A stretch of 32,013 nt of DNA from Legionella sp. (GTDB lineage: Bacteria > Pseudomonadota > Gammaproteobacteria > Legionellales > Legionellaceae). Position 1 is the stretch's first letter. Every line of letters begins with the position of its first letter. The notes under the pieces were generated by a model that was not told the origin of the DNA, did not search any database, and worked only from the letters and a program-made list of their open reading frames with translations. This document shows positions 9,230 to 17,132 of the stretch, piece by piece. The stretch lies in the NCBI GenBank assembly GCA_030694525.1, contig JAUXYG010000099.1:1-32013 (forward strand), in the 5' to 3' direction. The position numbers and the translations under genes are program-made.

Positions 9230-10502
9230 TTAAACCCAGCCATAAAAGAACTGCAGCACCCCCGTTTAAAATACTTAAAATGAGGAACACCTGCGGTATT
9301 ACGACATGAAAATGCAGCAAAATCATTACCAAAAGAGTGCCCAATACCATAAATAAGGCATTATAAATGTTATTAGCAGCTATTGTCCTTGCTCTGAATT
9401 CAGGAGGACTTATTACTTGTAAGTAAGTATAAACAGGCACCACAAATAAACCGGCACAAAAAGAGAGCATGAACAAATCAAATGCAATACGCCAATGCCT
9501 GAGGTAGGTAAAAAAGCTGAATAAATTAAGTAATGTCGTTGAATCCCCTTGGTTTGATGGGGATGCCCAATACAAATCGAAGGTAAAACAAGTAAATGCC
9601 AGCATCGCAACAGGTACAATGGTTAAAGAGATTCGTCCCTGCAAAATCCGGTTTATAGTCAATGAGCCCAGGGCAATTCCTATCGAAAACAATCCCAAAA
9701 ACACAGCAAACACAGTGGTATTAGCCCCTAAAACGTAATGCGTATAATCAGGTAACTTAGTTAGTAATACAGCTCCTATTAACCAAAACCAGGATATCGT
9801 TAAAATAGCCAATAAAACCCCTGCCTCTTCCCGAGCCTGCTGAAGCATCGATACTGTGGCACGCCATACGTTTAAATCAACTTTTAGATAAAGAACTCTG
9901 GAGGGTGCTGGCGGGATATACATACTTGAAATCAAACCTGCAAACGCAGCCGATAGCGTCATCAACATAGCCAAATAAGGAATAGCACTGGTGGAACCGA
10001 TTGAGAGTGTTCCCAGGGTGGTGCCTAAAAGTATCGCAACGAACGTGCTGGCTTCGATGAGTCCCGTTGCTCCTAGCAAATCCTGCCTGGGTAAATGGTC
10101 GGGCAAAATAGCGTATTTAATGGGACCAAAAAAAGCAGAATGAATGCCCATTCCGGTCAGAGTTATCATCATCAATAAAATGCTGCCGCGATATAAAGCA
10201 AAACTGCCGATGATCATTAAAATGAGTTCAAATACTTTGACCAAACGGGTCATCAATGCTTTATCGTATTTGTCAGCGAGTTGACCTGAGGTGGCGGAGA
10301 ATAGAAAAAAGGGCAAGATGAACAACGCACCAGCTATTGCCTGATAGTATTCAGATTGCGCTTGATTATGACTCAAATGATAACTAATCAGGGTAAGCAT
10401 CGCTAATTTGAAGGCATTATCATTAAAAGCACCAAAAAATTGAGTAAGAAAAAGCGGTAAAAAACGTCTTTCCTGTAAAAGAGAAACATACCCTGCACTC
10501 AT
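9207..10502 (-). CDS. MFS transporter, LplT (lysophospholipid transporter)-like
   Basis: A 431-residue polytopic inner-membrane protein with about 12 hydrophobic segments and the major facilitator layout. The N-terminus RRFLPLFLTQFFGAFNDNAFK followed by a GQLADKYDK loop between segments 2 and 3 is the pattern of LplT and the transporter half of LplT-acyltransferase fusions. Those flip lysophospholipids inward for re-acylation. Other blocks include GMGIHSAFFGPIKYAILPDH and RARTIAANNIYNALFMVLGT, also seen in that family. No acyltransferase (Aas) gene is adjacent, so the partner must be elsewhere if the function holds. The start at 10502 has GGAG about eight bases upstream. Membership of the MFS is secure, and the substrate is inferred from sequence resemblance only. 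Confidence 0.8.
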   Translation of the reverse strand: MSAGYVSLLQERRFLPLFLTQFFGAFNDNAFKLAMLTLISYHLSHNQAQSEYYQAIAGALFILPFFLFSATSGQLADKYDKALMTRLVKVFELILMIIGSFALYRGSILLMMITLTGMGIHSAFFGPIKYAILPDHLPRQDLLGATGLIEASTFVAILLGTTLGTLSIGSTSAIPYLAMLMTLSAAFAGLISSMYIPPAPSRVLYLKVDLNVWRATVSMLQQAREEAGVLLAILTISWFWLIGAVLLTKLPDYTHYVLGANTTVFAVFLGLFSIGIALGSLTINRILQGRISLTIVPVAMLAFTCFTFDLYWASPSNQGDSTTLLNLFSFFTYLRHWRIAFDLFMLSFCAGLFVVPVYTYLQVISPPEFRARTIAANNIYNALFMVLGTLLVMILLHFHVVIPQVFLILSILNGGAAVLLWLGLRRQQEQN

Positions 10503-10795
10503 TGGAAACTCCGGATCTTAGCAGTTTGAAATAGAGGTTTAGAATAGGTGGGCTTGAGGGTAAAGTAAATGCTGAACTGGGTTTAATCTATAGATTTAAA
10601 ATAATTAGATATTATCACACTTGAAATTTAAACACTTTACTTTTGATTAACCTATATATTCATTAATTTTAAAAAAAAAGGAACTAAGGGTAAAATTAAA
10701 GTTATCTAAATAAATACTCTATATAATGGTAAAATCCCTTTCTATTATTGAGCTTATTGTGTTATTATAATACATCTTTATCCTAAGAGGTGGTT
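10503..10795. other. AT-rich intergenic region between divergent genes
   Basis: About 290 bases, very AT-rich, separating the MFS gene from the unknown gene at 10796. Two TATAAT hexamers lie on the plus strand (10722-10727 and 10766-10771), but neither has a convincing -35 at 16-18 bases. No palindromic repeat, small ORF with a ribosome site, or RNA gene is apparent. Confidence 0.5.
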
Positions 10796-11806
10796 ATGGC
10801 TAAGATTGAACGATTTCTAACATGCTATAAATTTCAAGATGCAAATGGTAAAATTACTTATCAGAATAATAAACAATTCAAAATATCTGATTTTGCAGTG
10901 TTAAAGAATAAAATTATCCAGGCCATCAAAATTAACGATACAAGTTCATTAGCCAACCTTTTAAAAGAACCCTTCATTAAAGCTCGAATAATTAATGTTC
11001 ATGAAAAGGTCACGAAAGATAATAACTCTATTCAATTTGTTTATATGGGTGTCAATTCACAGTATATTACACACCGTGAAGGAGTTAAAACAATATCTAT
11101 ATATCAGGACCATTACGTATATTCCAACCTCGAACTACTATTACGTGATCATCGAAATGAGTTTATTTCAATCTATCAGGGAGCATCGGATGCTTGTAAA
11201 GAAATATTAACAGATTTTTCGAATCTTGATCTTAGAAATTTAAATTTTGATAATCTTGAGCTGACCCACGCAAAACTAACTAATACAAATCTCTTAGGTG
11301 CAACTAATCTTTCACAAGATAAACTTAATGAATGCATCAAATCTGATAATGCTCAATTGCCTGATGGTTTAATATCATCATGGAATGAGCATAAAAAAGT
11401 TCAAATTACTACATATATTGATAAACTAAAACGTTATGGCTTAGAGCTCGAAAAATCGAAAGATATCAAAGGTAAAACAAAAGGCTTACAAGCTATTAGT
11501 CTAGCCAACCAATTACAAGAGCAAATTTCTTCACCAAAATTAAAATTAAACGGCCAATTTCAATCTGACTTTATGAAAACATTAGAAAAATACAAAGATT
11601 CATTTAAAGAACGCCGATTTCATAGTTTAAAAATGATTGTCGCCAATATTGCTTTATGTGTTCTTGGATGCGGTGTGGGATATGTTGCTGCTGGTGCGGT
11701 TCATTACATGAAAACGGGTAGCTTTGCATTTTTTAACCGACCGACAAGTTATGATAAATACCTGCAAATCGCTGAAGCTGCTGAACCGAAAGGTTTGAGT
11801 AAGTAG
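10796..11806 (+). CDS. Unknown protein with short pentapeptide-repeat stretch and C-terminal membrane segment
   Basis: Not recognised as a named family. The 336-residue protein starts at the ATG 10796 (MAKIERFLTCYKFQD), five bases after AAGAGG; a GTG six bases earlier is in frame but too close to that site. The N-terminal half is a charged, probably globular region. Residues about 142-172 read as five-residue units with central Leu/Phe (NLDLR, NLNFD, NLELT, HAKLT, NTNLL), a minimal pentapeptide-repeat solenoid. Residues about 200-275 are Lys/Glu-rich and probably helical. A hydrophobic stretch (about 280-302, VANIALCVLGCGVGYVAAG) is followed by TGSFAFFNRPTS. That hydrophobic-plus-TGxFxFF arrangement recalls C-termini of several Legionella/Coxiella secreted or membrane proteins (recollection, not a search). 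Strong AT bias and isolation hint at acquired DNA. A Dot/Icm effector role is possible but unproven. Confidence 0.75.
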   Translation: MAKIERFLTCYKFQDANGKITYQNNKQFKISDFAVLKNKIIQAIKINDTSSLANLLKEPFIKARIINVHEKVTKDNNSIQFVYMGVNSQYITHREGVKTISIYQDHYVYSNLELLLRDHRNEFISIYQGASDACKEILTDFSNLDLRNLNFDNLELTHAKLTNTNLLGATNLSQDKLNECIKSDNAQLPDGLISSWNEHKKVQITTYIDKLKRYGLELEKSKDIKGKTKGLQAISLANQLQEQISSPKLKLNGQFQSDFMKTLEKYKDSFKERRFHSLKMIVANIALCVLGCGVGYVAAGAVHYMKTGSFAFFNRPTSYDKYLQIAEAAEPKGLSK

Positions 11807-11816
11807 ATACAAAAAT

Positions 11817-11848
11817 AAATAAGCCAGACTGAATTATCTGGCTTATTT
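11817..11848. terminator. Bidirectional rho-independent terminator
   Basis: A perfect 12-bp inverted repeat, AAATAAGCCAGA (11817-11828) and TCTGGCTTATTT (11837-11848), with an 8-base loop. It lies between the stops of the converging unknown gene and cold-shock gene. Each strand gives a GC stem centre (GCCAGA/TCTGGC) followed by a T-rich 3' edge (TTATTT), which suits termination in both directions. Confidence 0.85.
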
Positions 11849-11853
11849 GCTAA

Positions 11854-12069
11854 TTATTCAGTTGCTATAATAACTTCTTGTGCTTTCAAACCTTTTGGTC
11901 CTTTATCCAGCACAAATGTTACCGGATCATTCTCATGAAGTGTTTTAAAGCCAACACCCTGGATGTCTTTGTAATGTACAAAAATATCATCGCCTTGCTG
12001 ATTAATAATAAATCCAAATCCCTTTTTTTCATTAAACCATTTCACATGGCCTGTTTCTCTTTGCGACAT
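11854..12069 (-). CDS. Cold-shock domain protein (CspA family)
   Basis: A 71-residue single cold-shock domain protein that binds single-stranded RNA and DNA, typically acting as an RNA chaperone. The OB fold carries both nucleic-acid-binding motifs: RNP1 KGFGFI after VKWFNEKK (residues about 9-20) and RNP2 DIFVHY (about 28-33). The C-terminus has VTFVLDKGPKGLKAQEV, also standard. The ATG at 12069 has AAGGGG about eight bases upstream. About 240 bases separate it from the divergent pyrE, ample room for the long leader usual in cold-regulated csp genes, but I cannot tell whether this copy is cold-inducible. The exact paralogue name cannot be given from sequence alone. Confidence 0.93.
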   Translation of the reverse strand: MSQRETGHVKWFNEKKGFGFIINQQGDDIFVHYKDIQGVGFKTLHENDPVTFVLDKGPKGLKAQEVIIATE

Positions 12070-12159
12070 TAGCTATCCCCTTTGTCTAAGCTTTTACATC
12101 TCTATCGTTATTTACTTTGTTATGCTCACATCCGTGTACTTTTTGTGACTCGAAAATTA

Positions 12160-12187
12160 CTGACCACTAAGCAATCTACGTTATAAT
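12160..12187 (+). promoter_or_regulatory. Possible sigma-70 promoter for pyrE
   Basis: CTGACC (12160-12165), 16 bases, then TATAAT (12182-12187) on the plus strand. It would give a leader of about 120 bases before pyrE. The -35 is a partial match only, and the AT-rich sequence close to the gene (for example TTTACA at 12263) offers alternatives, so this is tentative. Confidence 0.3.
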
Positions 12188-12313
12188 GAACACTTCGCTA
12201 TGCACGAGTAATCACGTACACTTTGATTAGCATATCAGTTTTTTGTTGATTGTTAAGGATTTTTTACAAAATTTACGATTGTAAGCATATATTTTTTGGT
12301 TTTAGGAAACATA

Positions 12314-12952
12314 ATGAATCATACGAAATCATCTTTTATAAAATTAGCTCTGGATTGTCAGGCCCTACGTTTTGGAGAGTTCACTTTAAAGTCAGGCAGG
12401 ATAAGTCCCTACTTCTTTAACGCAGGATTATTTTATCAGGGGAATGCTCTTAAGAAGTTAGGGACTTTTTATGCCAATATTCTTTTGGAACAAAAAGTGG
12501 ATTTTGAACATTTGTTTGGCCCGGCTTATAAAGGTTTACCCCTGGCAACTGCTACTGCCATTGCTTTGACGGAAGCGGGAAAGGAATGTACCGTCACGTT
12601 CAATCGTAAAGAGTTTAAAGGGCACGGCGAAGGAGGTCAATTAATTGGCGCCCCCCTCACCGGAAAAACAATTATTATTGACGATGTCATAACCGCTGGT
12701 ACTGCATTTCGTGAATCGCAAAAATTAATAAAAGAACATAATGGTGATTTAACCGGAGTAATTATAGCTCTGGACCGTTGTGAGCGTGGGACTGGTGCAC
12801 AGTCCACTCTTGCCGAAATTCAGTCAGAGGGAATTAAGGTTTTTTCCATTATTAATTTATATGATTTAATTGAATATTTAAAAAATAATGGTCAATTTGA
12901 GCAAGTTAAGAAAATGGAAGCGTATCAAGAATTATATGGCTGCGGTGCATAA
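12314..12952 (+). CDS. pyrE: Orotate phosphoribosyltransferase
   Basis: Joins orotate to PRPP to make orotidine 5'-phosphate in pyrimidine synthesis; soluble and cytoplasmic. I start at the ATG 12314 ([20 protein letters not shown]), eight bases after AGGA; the frame also opens at a TTG at 12296 with no ribosome site. The 212 residues match the enterobacterial length (213). Seen motifs: [20 protein letters not shown] near the N-terminus, [18 protein letters not shown], the flexible loop [13 protein letters not shown], and the PRPP-binding signature [12 protein letters not shown] (about 120-131). It is monocistronic or first in a short unit, since the next plus-strand gene is 630 bases away beyond a repeat array and a separate promoter. 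Confidence 0.96.
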   Translation: MNHTKSSFIKLALDCQALRFGEFTLKSGRISPYFFNAGLFYQGNALKKLGTFYANILLEQKVDFEHLFGPAYKGLPLATATAIALTEAGKECTVTFNRKEFKGHGEGGQLIGAPLTGKTIIIDDVITAGTAFRESQKLIKEHNGDLTGVIIALDRCERGTGAQSTLAEIQSEGIKVFSIINLYDLIEYLKNNGQFEQVKKMEAYQELYGCGA

Positions 12953-12967
12953 ATGACTCGAACAAGA

Positions 12968-13435
12968 TTACTGGACCCCTCGGACAAGCCGAGGGGCGTA
13001 GGGGTGGGGAGAAATCACAAGTGACAATCCCACACTCTTCAGGACTCTACGTCCCTCGACTCCTTCGAGGGATCCAGTAGCATTACACCAATGCACATCA
13101 TTATTGACTATCCCACACGCCACAGGGCCCCTACGTCCCTCGGCTCGTCCGAGGGATCCAGTAGCGTTACACCAATGCACATCATTACTGGCTATCCCAC
13201 ACGCCATAGGGCCCCTACGTCCCAAGGCTCGTCCGAGGGATCCAGTAGCGTTACACCAATGCACATCATTACTGACTACCCCACACGCCACAGGGCCCCT
13301 AAGTCCCAAGGCTCGTCCGAGGGATCCAGTAGCATTACACCAATGCACATCATTACTGACTATCCCACACGCCACAGGGCCCCTACGTCCCTCGGCTCGT
13401 CCGAGGGATCCAGTAGCGTAACACCAATGCACATC
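12968..13435. repeat. 84-bp tandem repeat array built on a dispersed hairpin element
   Basis: Four complete 84-bp units begin at 13047, 13131, 13215 and 13299, with a partial fifth from 13383. Each contains CTACGTCCCTCGG, a five-base loop, then CCGAGGGATCCAG, followed by a conserved stretch including ACACCAATGCACATCATTA and CCCACACGCCACAGGGCC. At the left edge (about 12970-13000) an inverted copy of the hairpin core reads CTGGACCCCTCGG and so on. Units three and four share the variant CCCAAGGC, suggesting that one was copied from the other after mutation. Because 84 is divisible by three, open frames run through the array on both strands. I regard these as artefacts. No spacer variability is seen, so this is not CRISPR. 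Confidence 0.92.
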
Positions 13436-13520
13436 GTAGCTAGTAATATTTAAGATCTGATAAATCAGTAAGTAAAAATCATACCCCTCAAAAACCCAAA
13501 TCACATACTCAATATTAGCA

Positions 13521-13549
13521 TTGACAAAAAGAACTCAAGATCTTATTAT
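13521..13549 (+). promoter_or_regulatory. Sigma-70 promoter of the histidine operon
   Basis: A consensus -35 TTGACA (13521-13526), a 17-base spacer, and -10 TATTAT (13544-13549). Transcription would start near 13556, about 25 bases before the regulator gene. The spacer ends in the palindrome AAGATCTT (13537-13544), which abuts the -10. No leader peptide with a histidine run or attenuator fits into so short a leader. Confidence 0.8.
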
Positions 13550-13568
13550 GCTCCAATGTTACACTACG

Positions 13569-13580
13569 TTAATACATTAA
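13569..13580. promoter_or_regulatory. Candidate operator palindrome upstream of the his regulator
   Basis: TTAATACATTAA, two 5-bp arms around a 2-base centre, lies between the predicted transcription start and the ATG at 13582, where a Shine-Dalgarno would normally be. It could be the binding site for the TrpR-type protein encoded immediately downstream. This is inference; AT-rich palindromes of this size arise easily by chance. Confidence 0.3.
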
Positions 13581-13581
13581 T

Positions 13582-13878
13582 ATGAAATCACATGGAACGC
13601 TAAAGCATCAAGCCCTGCCAGAGTTAATGCAGGCCATCAGTTTATTAAAGAACGAACACGAAGCGACCTTATTTTTTACCGATCTGTGCACTCCGGCAGA
13701 ACTCGAGTCTATGGCGGATCGGTGGCAAGTAGTGCCACTGCTGCGCCAGGGAATACCCTATCGCACCATACATGAGCAAACAGGGGTGAGCGTTACTACG
13801 ATTACCCGAGTGGCGCGATGTTTAAGTTTTGGTACCGGTGGGTACCGTTTAATTGCAGATAGAACGGAGAGCACATGA
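13582..13878 (+). CDS. TrpR/YerC-family transcriptional regulator, first gene of his operon
   Basis: A 98-residue all-helical DNA-binding protein of the Trp-repressor superfamily (YerC/YecD branch). Residues about 14-50 (LMQAISLLKNEHEATLFFTD, LCTPAELESMADRWQV) match the family's dimerisation helices. Residues about 55-82 (LRQGIPYRTIHEQTGVSVTT then ITRVARCL) form the helix-turn-helix. Its stop overlaps the hisG start by four bases (ATGA), so it is translationally coupled to the pathway genes. Established knowledge: YerC-type proteins in Firmicutes have been proposed as HisR repressors of histidine genes. By position this protein is likely to repress its own operon in response to histidine, which remains inference. 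No Shine-Dalgarno is visible before the ATG. Confidence 0.88.
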   Translation: MKSHGTLKHQALPELMQAISLLKNEHEATLFFTDLCTPAELESMADRWQVVPLLRQGIPYRTIHEQTGVSVTTITRVARCLSFGTGGYRLIADRTEST

Positions 13879-14756
13879 CGAACCGATTACGCATAGCATT
13901 ACAAAAGAAAGGCCGACTTTCTGAAGAATCACTTACTCTTCTTAATCGATGTGGTCTGAAATTTCGCCTCAAGCCCAATGCTTTATTAACTCATGTCGAT
14001 AATTTCCCAATTGATTTATTATTTGTACGTGATGATGATATTCCAACATTAGTATTTGATAATTTATGTGAAGGGGGAATCGTTGGTGAAAATGTCCTGC
14101 TCGAGGCATCACTGGCACAACCCCAAAAGAACTATAAAAAAATTATGTCATTAGGTACCTGTACTTGCCGCCTCTCCATAGCCGTACCTGAATCATTTGA
14201 TTATCAAGGCCCTGGAAGTCTCGATGGCAAACGCATAGCAACCAGTTATCCCTATTTATTAAAGAATTATTTAGACGAACGTAAAATATGTGCTGATCGC
14301 CTTATTTTGACAGGCTCTGTTGAAGTAGCCCCACGGATGGGTATGGCAGACGCCATCTGCGATTTAGTCTCAAGCGGTCAAACCCTTGAGGACAATAAAC
14401 TGATTGAAGTCGATACCCTATTACAAAGTCAGGCAGTTTTTATTCAAACACAACAATCCATTTCTTTCGAAATGCAAAATCTGTTCGATATGCTCACGAG
14501 ACGTATCCAGGCGGTGCAACAAGCGCAAGAGCGCAAATACATTGTTTTTCACGCGCCCAAATCAGCGCTGGAGTCCATTGCTCAGAACCTTCCGGGCGCA
14601 GAATCACCAACTATTCTTCCCCTACCCGGTAATGCAGATAAAGTTGCAGTCCATGTGGTATCGAGTGAAGGTATATTTTGGAATACCCTGGAAACGATTC
14701 AAAGCCTGGGTGCGAGTTCCATATTAGTGTTACCGATTGAAAAAATGCTGGAGTAA
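13875..14756 (+). CDS. hisG: ATP phosphoribosyltransferase (long form)
   Basis: First, committed step of histidine synthesis: condenses ATP and PRPP to phosphoribosyl-ATP. The 293-residue length is the long, HisZ-independent form. The N-terminal catalytic region (about 1-220) starts LRIALQKKGRLSEESLTLL and has the PRPP-loop-type segment ADAICDLVSSGQTLEDNKL (about 158-176). The C-terminal ACT-like domain (about 220-293) is the usual site of allosteric histidine inhibition and includes LPLPGNADKVAVHVVSSEG. So feedback control at enzyme level is expected in addition to any repressor. The start ATG overlaps the regulator's stop and has CGGAGAG upstream. Confidence 0.97.
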   Translation: MTNRLRIALQKKGRLSEESLTLLNRCGLKFRLKPNALLTHVDNFPIDLLFVRDDDIPTLVFDNLCEGGIVGENVLLEASLAQPQKNYKKIMSLGTCTCRLSIAVPESFDYQGPGSLDGKRIATSYPYLLKNYLDERKICADRLILTGSVEVAPRMGMADAICDLVSSGQTLEDNKLIEVDTLLQSQAVFIQTQQSISFEMQNLFDMLTRRIQAVQQAQERKYIVFHAPKSALESIAQNLPGAESPTILPLPGNADKVAVHVVSSEGIFWNTLETIQSLGASSILVLPIEKMLE

Positions 14757-14761
14757 ACATT

Positions 14762-16057
14762 ATGTTGTCTGTTCTAAACTGGGAGTATTTAACTCCTGCC
14801 GAAAAAAATCAGATTTTGATGCGCCCTAAATCAAACACCTCAGTATCCAATCAGGTTATGAGTATTATTAATCAGGTACGAATGGGTGGTGATGACGCAC
14901 TTTATTCATTAACCCAACAATTCGATGGAGCCCAACTGGCCACACTACAAATTCCTGAATACAAAATCCAGCAAGCAACTATTAAATCAAATGCGATGAA
15001 TGCCATAAATAAGGCAATTAAAACGATAACCACCTATCACCAGGAATTGTTGCCTGAAAATAAAACCATTCAGACGGCTACCGGAATTACTATAACGAAT
15101 ACCTATAAGCCTATTCAAAAGGTAGGTTTATATGTGCCTGGGGGCAATAATACCCCGCTCATCTCATCACTATTGATGCAGGCCATACCGGCTAAAGTGG
15201 CAGGATGTCCGGTAAAAGTTCTCTGTACTCCTCCAGATGAGCAAGGTGAGATAAACCCACATTTACTGGTTGCTGCGCGATTATGTGGTATTAAAACAAT
15301 CTATTCCCTTGGCGGTGCTCAGGCAATTGCAGCAATGGCCTATGGAACACCAAGCATCATGAAAGTAGATAAACTATTTGGTCCAGGTAATTCGTACGTT
15401 ACTGAAGCAAAGAATCAGGTTGCACGCGACCCACACGGGGCTGCTATAGACATGCCGGCAGGACCTTCTGAAGTGATGATAACCGCTGATCAAAATGCGA
15501 ATCCTGCATTTATTGCAGCAGATTTACTGGCACAGTCCGAGCATGGAATTGATTCACAGGTCATTCTTTTATGTGACACCTTGGAACTGGCCGAAGCGGT
15601 GAACGCACAATTACACATTCAAATGCGTTGCCTGTTAAGAAAAAATCTAATCGAGCAATCGCTGACTCATGGCGCCATATTGGTATGCCCCGAGTTATCG
15701 GAACAAATAAGGATTATTAATACTTATGCCCCCGAACATTTAATCGTCAACCGCAACAACGGAGCGTCATTGGTAGACAAAATCCAGGCTGTTGGCACGA
15801 TATTTCTGGGTGCCTGGGCTGCTGAAACTATGGGTGATTACATCACCGGCAGCAATCATGTGTTACCTACTCATGGTTATGCACGAAATCACAGTGGACT
15901 GGGGACGGTCGATTTTTTAACCCGATTTAGCGTGCAGTCCATTGATTCACAGGGGATAAAAAGTCTGGGGCCAGCTGCAATTACTTTAGCTCAGCTCGAA
16001 GGGCTTGATGCTCACGCAAATGCCGTGCAAATACGCCTGAATGCTTTGGAGGTATAA
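14762..16057 (+). CDS. hisD: Histidinol dehydrogenase
   Basis: Zinc-dependent NAD enzyme that oxidises L-histidinol to L-histidine in the last two steps. The 431 residues match the family (about 430). Diagnostic blocks: VGLYVPGGNNTPLISSLLMQ (about 120), AQAIAAMAYGTPSIMKVDKL followed by FGPGNSYVTEAK, DMPAGPSEVMITAD, DLLAQSEHGIDSQ, and the catalytic region INTYAPEHLIVN with adjacent Glu-His. GDYITGSNHVLPTHGYARN carries further zinc and substrate residues. It lies five bases after the hisG stop, with GGAG of the hisG end serving as ribosome site. Confidence 0.97.
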   Translation: MLSVLNWEYLTPAEKNQILMRPKSNTSVSNQVMSIINQVRMGGDDALYSLTQQFDGAQLATLQIPEYKIQQATIKSNAMNAINKAIKTITTYHQELLPENKTIQTATGITITNTYKPIQKVGLYVPGGNNTPLISSLLMQAIPAKVAGCPVKVLCTPPDEQGEINPHLLVAARLCGIKTIYSLGGAQAIAAMAYGTPSIMKVDKLFGPGNSYVTEAKNQVARDPHGAAIDMPAGPSEVMITADQNANPAFIAADLLAQSEHGIDSQVILLCDTLELAEAVNAQLHIQMRCLLRKNLIEQSLTHGAILVCPELSEQIRIINTYAPEHLIVNRNNGASLVDKIQAVGTIFLGAWAAETMGDYITGSNHVLPTHGYARNHSGLGTVDFLTRFSVQSIDSQGIKSLGPAAITLAQLEGLDAHANAVQIRLNALEV

Positions 16058-17122
16058 ATGTCTGTTTTTAATTTGATAAGACCGGAGCTATTGAACGCAC
16101 CAGGATATATTACGGAAACCTCAGACACGGTGTTCCGTATGCATGCTAATGAATTGCCCTGGAATCCGTTGGATTCCCTGCCTCTGAATCTTAATTTTTA
16201 TCCAGATGATCAATTGCAAAAGCAACTGCTCCAAAAATTAGCAAATCGATATCAGGTTGAAATGAATCAGATCACCCTAACGCGAGGTAGCGATGAGGGT
16301 ATTGATTTGATTACCCGTCTTTTTTTAAAAGCTGGAGAAAATTCATTAATGCAATTTCCTCCCACTTTTTCCATGTATGAATTTTATACGCGATTACAGG
16401 GGGGAAAGTTAATTCAATGTCCTCTTAATGCCCAAGATAATTTTTCGTTAAACTTTGCAGCACTAAGTGCTCATTGGCGCTCTGATTGTTCCATCATTAT
16501 GTTTTGCAGTCCTAATAATCCTACGGGTAATTTAATGGATTTAAATCTGATTGCGGCAGTTTGCAAGCGATACGCTAGCCAATCCATAGTCGTTGTGGAT
16601 GAGGCCTATATTGAATTTTCCGCGGGTCAGAGTGCAACCACTTTAATTAAAGAGTTTGAAAATTTAATCGTACTTCGCACTTTGTCGAAAGCAGCGGGAC
16701 TTGCCGGCCTCCGACTGGGATGTATCATCGCGCAAAGTTCACTCATCAGTGCCATTAATAAAATTATTCCACCTTATGCCCTTTCCAGCTCAGTAATAGA
16801 TTTAGGTTTACAGGCATTAACCAATAACGAATGGTTTCCTGCAGTTATCAAAACCATTCAAAACTCACGAAGTCAATTGATTACCGAATTAAAAAAACTA
16901 CCCATTCTTGAAAAAATCTATGATTCCGAAGGTAACTTTATTCTCGTTAAAACGGCATATACCACCCAAATAAGTTCGTGGTTTAAGAAACACGGTATAG
17001 CGATTAAGGAATTTTCATCCTCATCGCTCATACCCGATCACTTGCGCATAACCGTCAGCGATGATCATCGCAACCAGTTAGTGATTGCTACTCTTACTTC
17101 ATTTATGAATAACTTTTGTTAG
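16058..17122 (+). CDS. hisC: Histidinol-phosphate aminotransferase
   Basis: PLP-dependent class-I/II aminotransferase converting imidazole acetol phosphate to histidinol phosphate. The protein is 354 residues. It has the N-terminal NELPWNP motif, [16 protein letters not shown], the cofactor region [18 protein letters not shown], and the Schiff-base lysine at 211 in [16 protein letters not shown]. The ATG follows the hisD stop directly (TAAATG), and GGAGG lies in the hisD end, so translation is coupled. The order D-C-B is that of enterobacteria. Confidence 0.96.
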   Translation: MSVFNLIRPELLNAPGYITETSDTVFRMHANELPWNPLDSLPLNLNFYPDDQLQKQLLQKLANRYQVEMNQITLTRGSDEGIDLITRLFLKAGENSLMQFPPTFSMYEFYTRLQGGKLIQCPLNAQDNFSLNFAALSAHWRSDCSIIMFCSPNNPTGNLMDLNLIAAVCKRYASQSIVVVDEAYIEFSAGQSATTLIKEFENLIVLRTLSKAAGLAGLRLGCIIAQSSLISAINKIIPPYALSSSVIDLGLQALTNNEWFPAVIKTIQNSRSQLITELKKLPILEKIYDSEGNFILVKTAYTTQISSWFKKHGIAIKEFSSSSLIPDHLRITVSDDHRNQLVIATLTSFMNNFC

Positions 17123-17132
17123 GAAAAGAATA

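Noticed and set aside
12968..13435. CRISPR array
   Set aside because: Units are identical throughout with no unique spacers, the period is 84 bases, and no cas genes are present.
13091..13453. Plus-strand open frames of 105 and 120 codons and a 178-codon minus-strand frame as repeat-protein genes
   Set aside because: They are produced by the 84-bp repeat (a multiple of three), have no ribosome sites and encode the same DNA in three frames.
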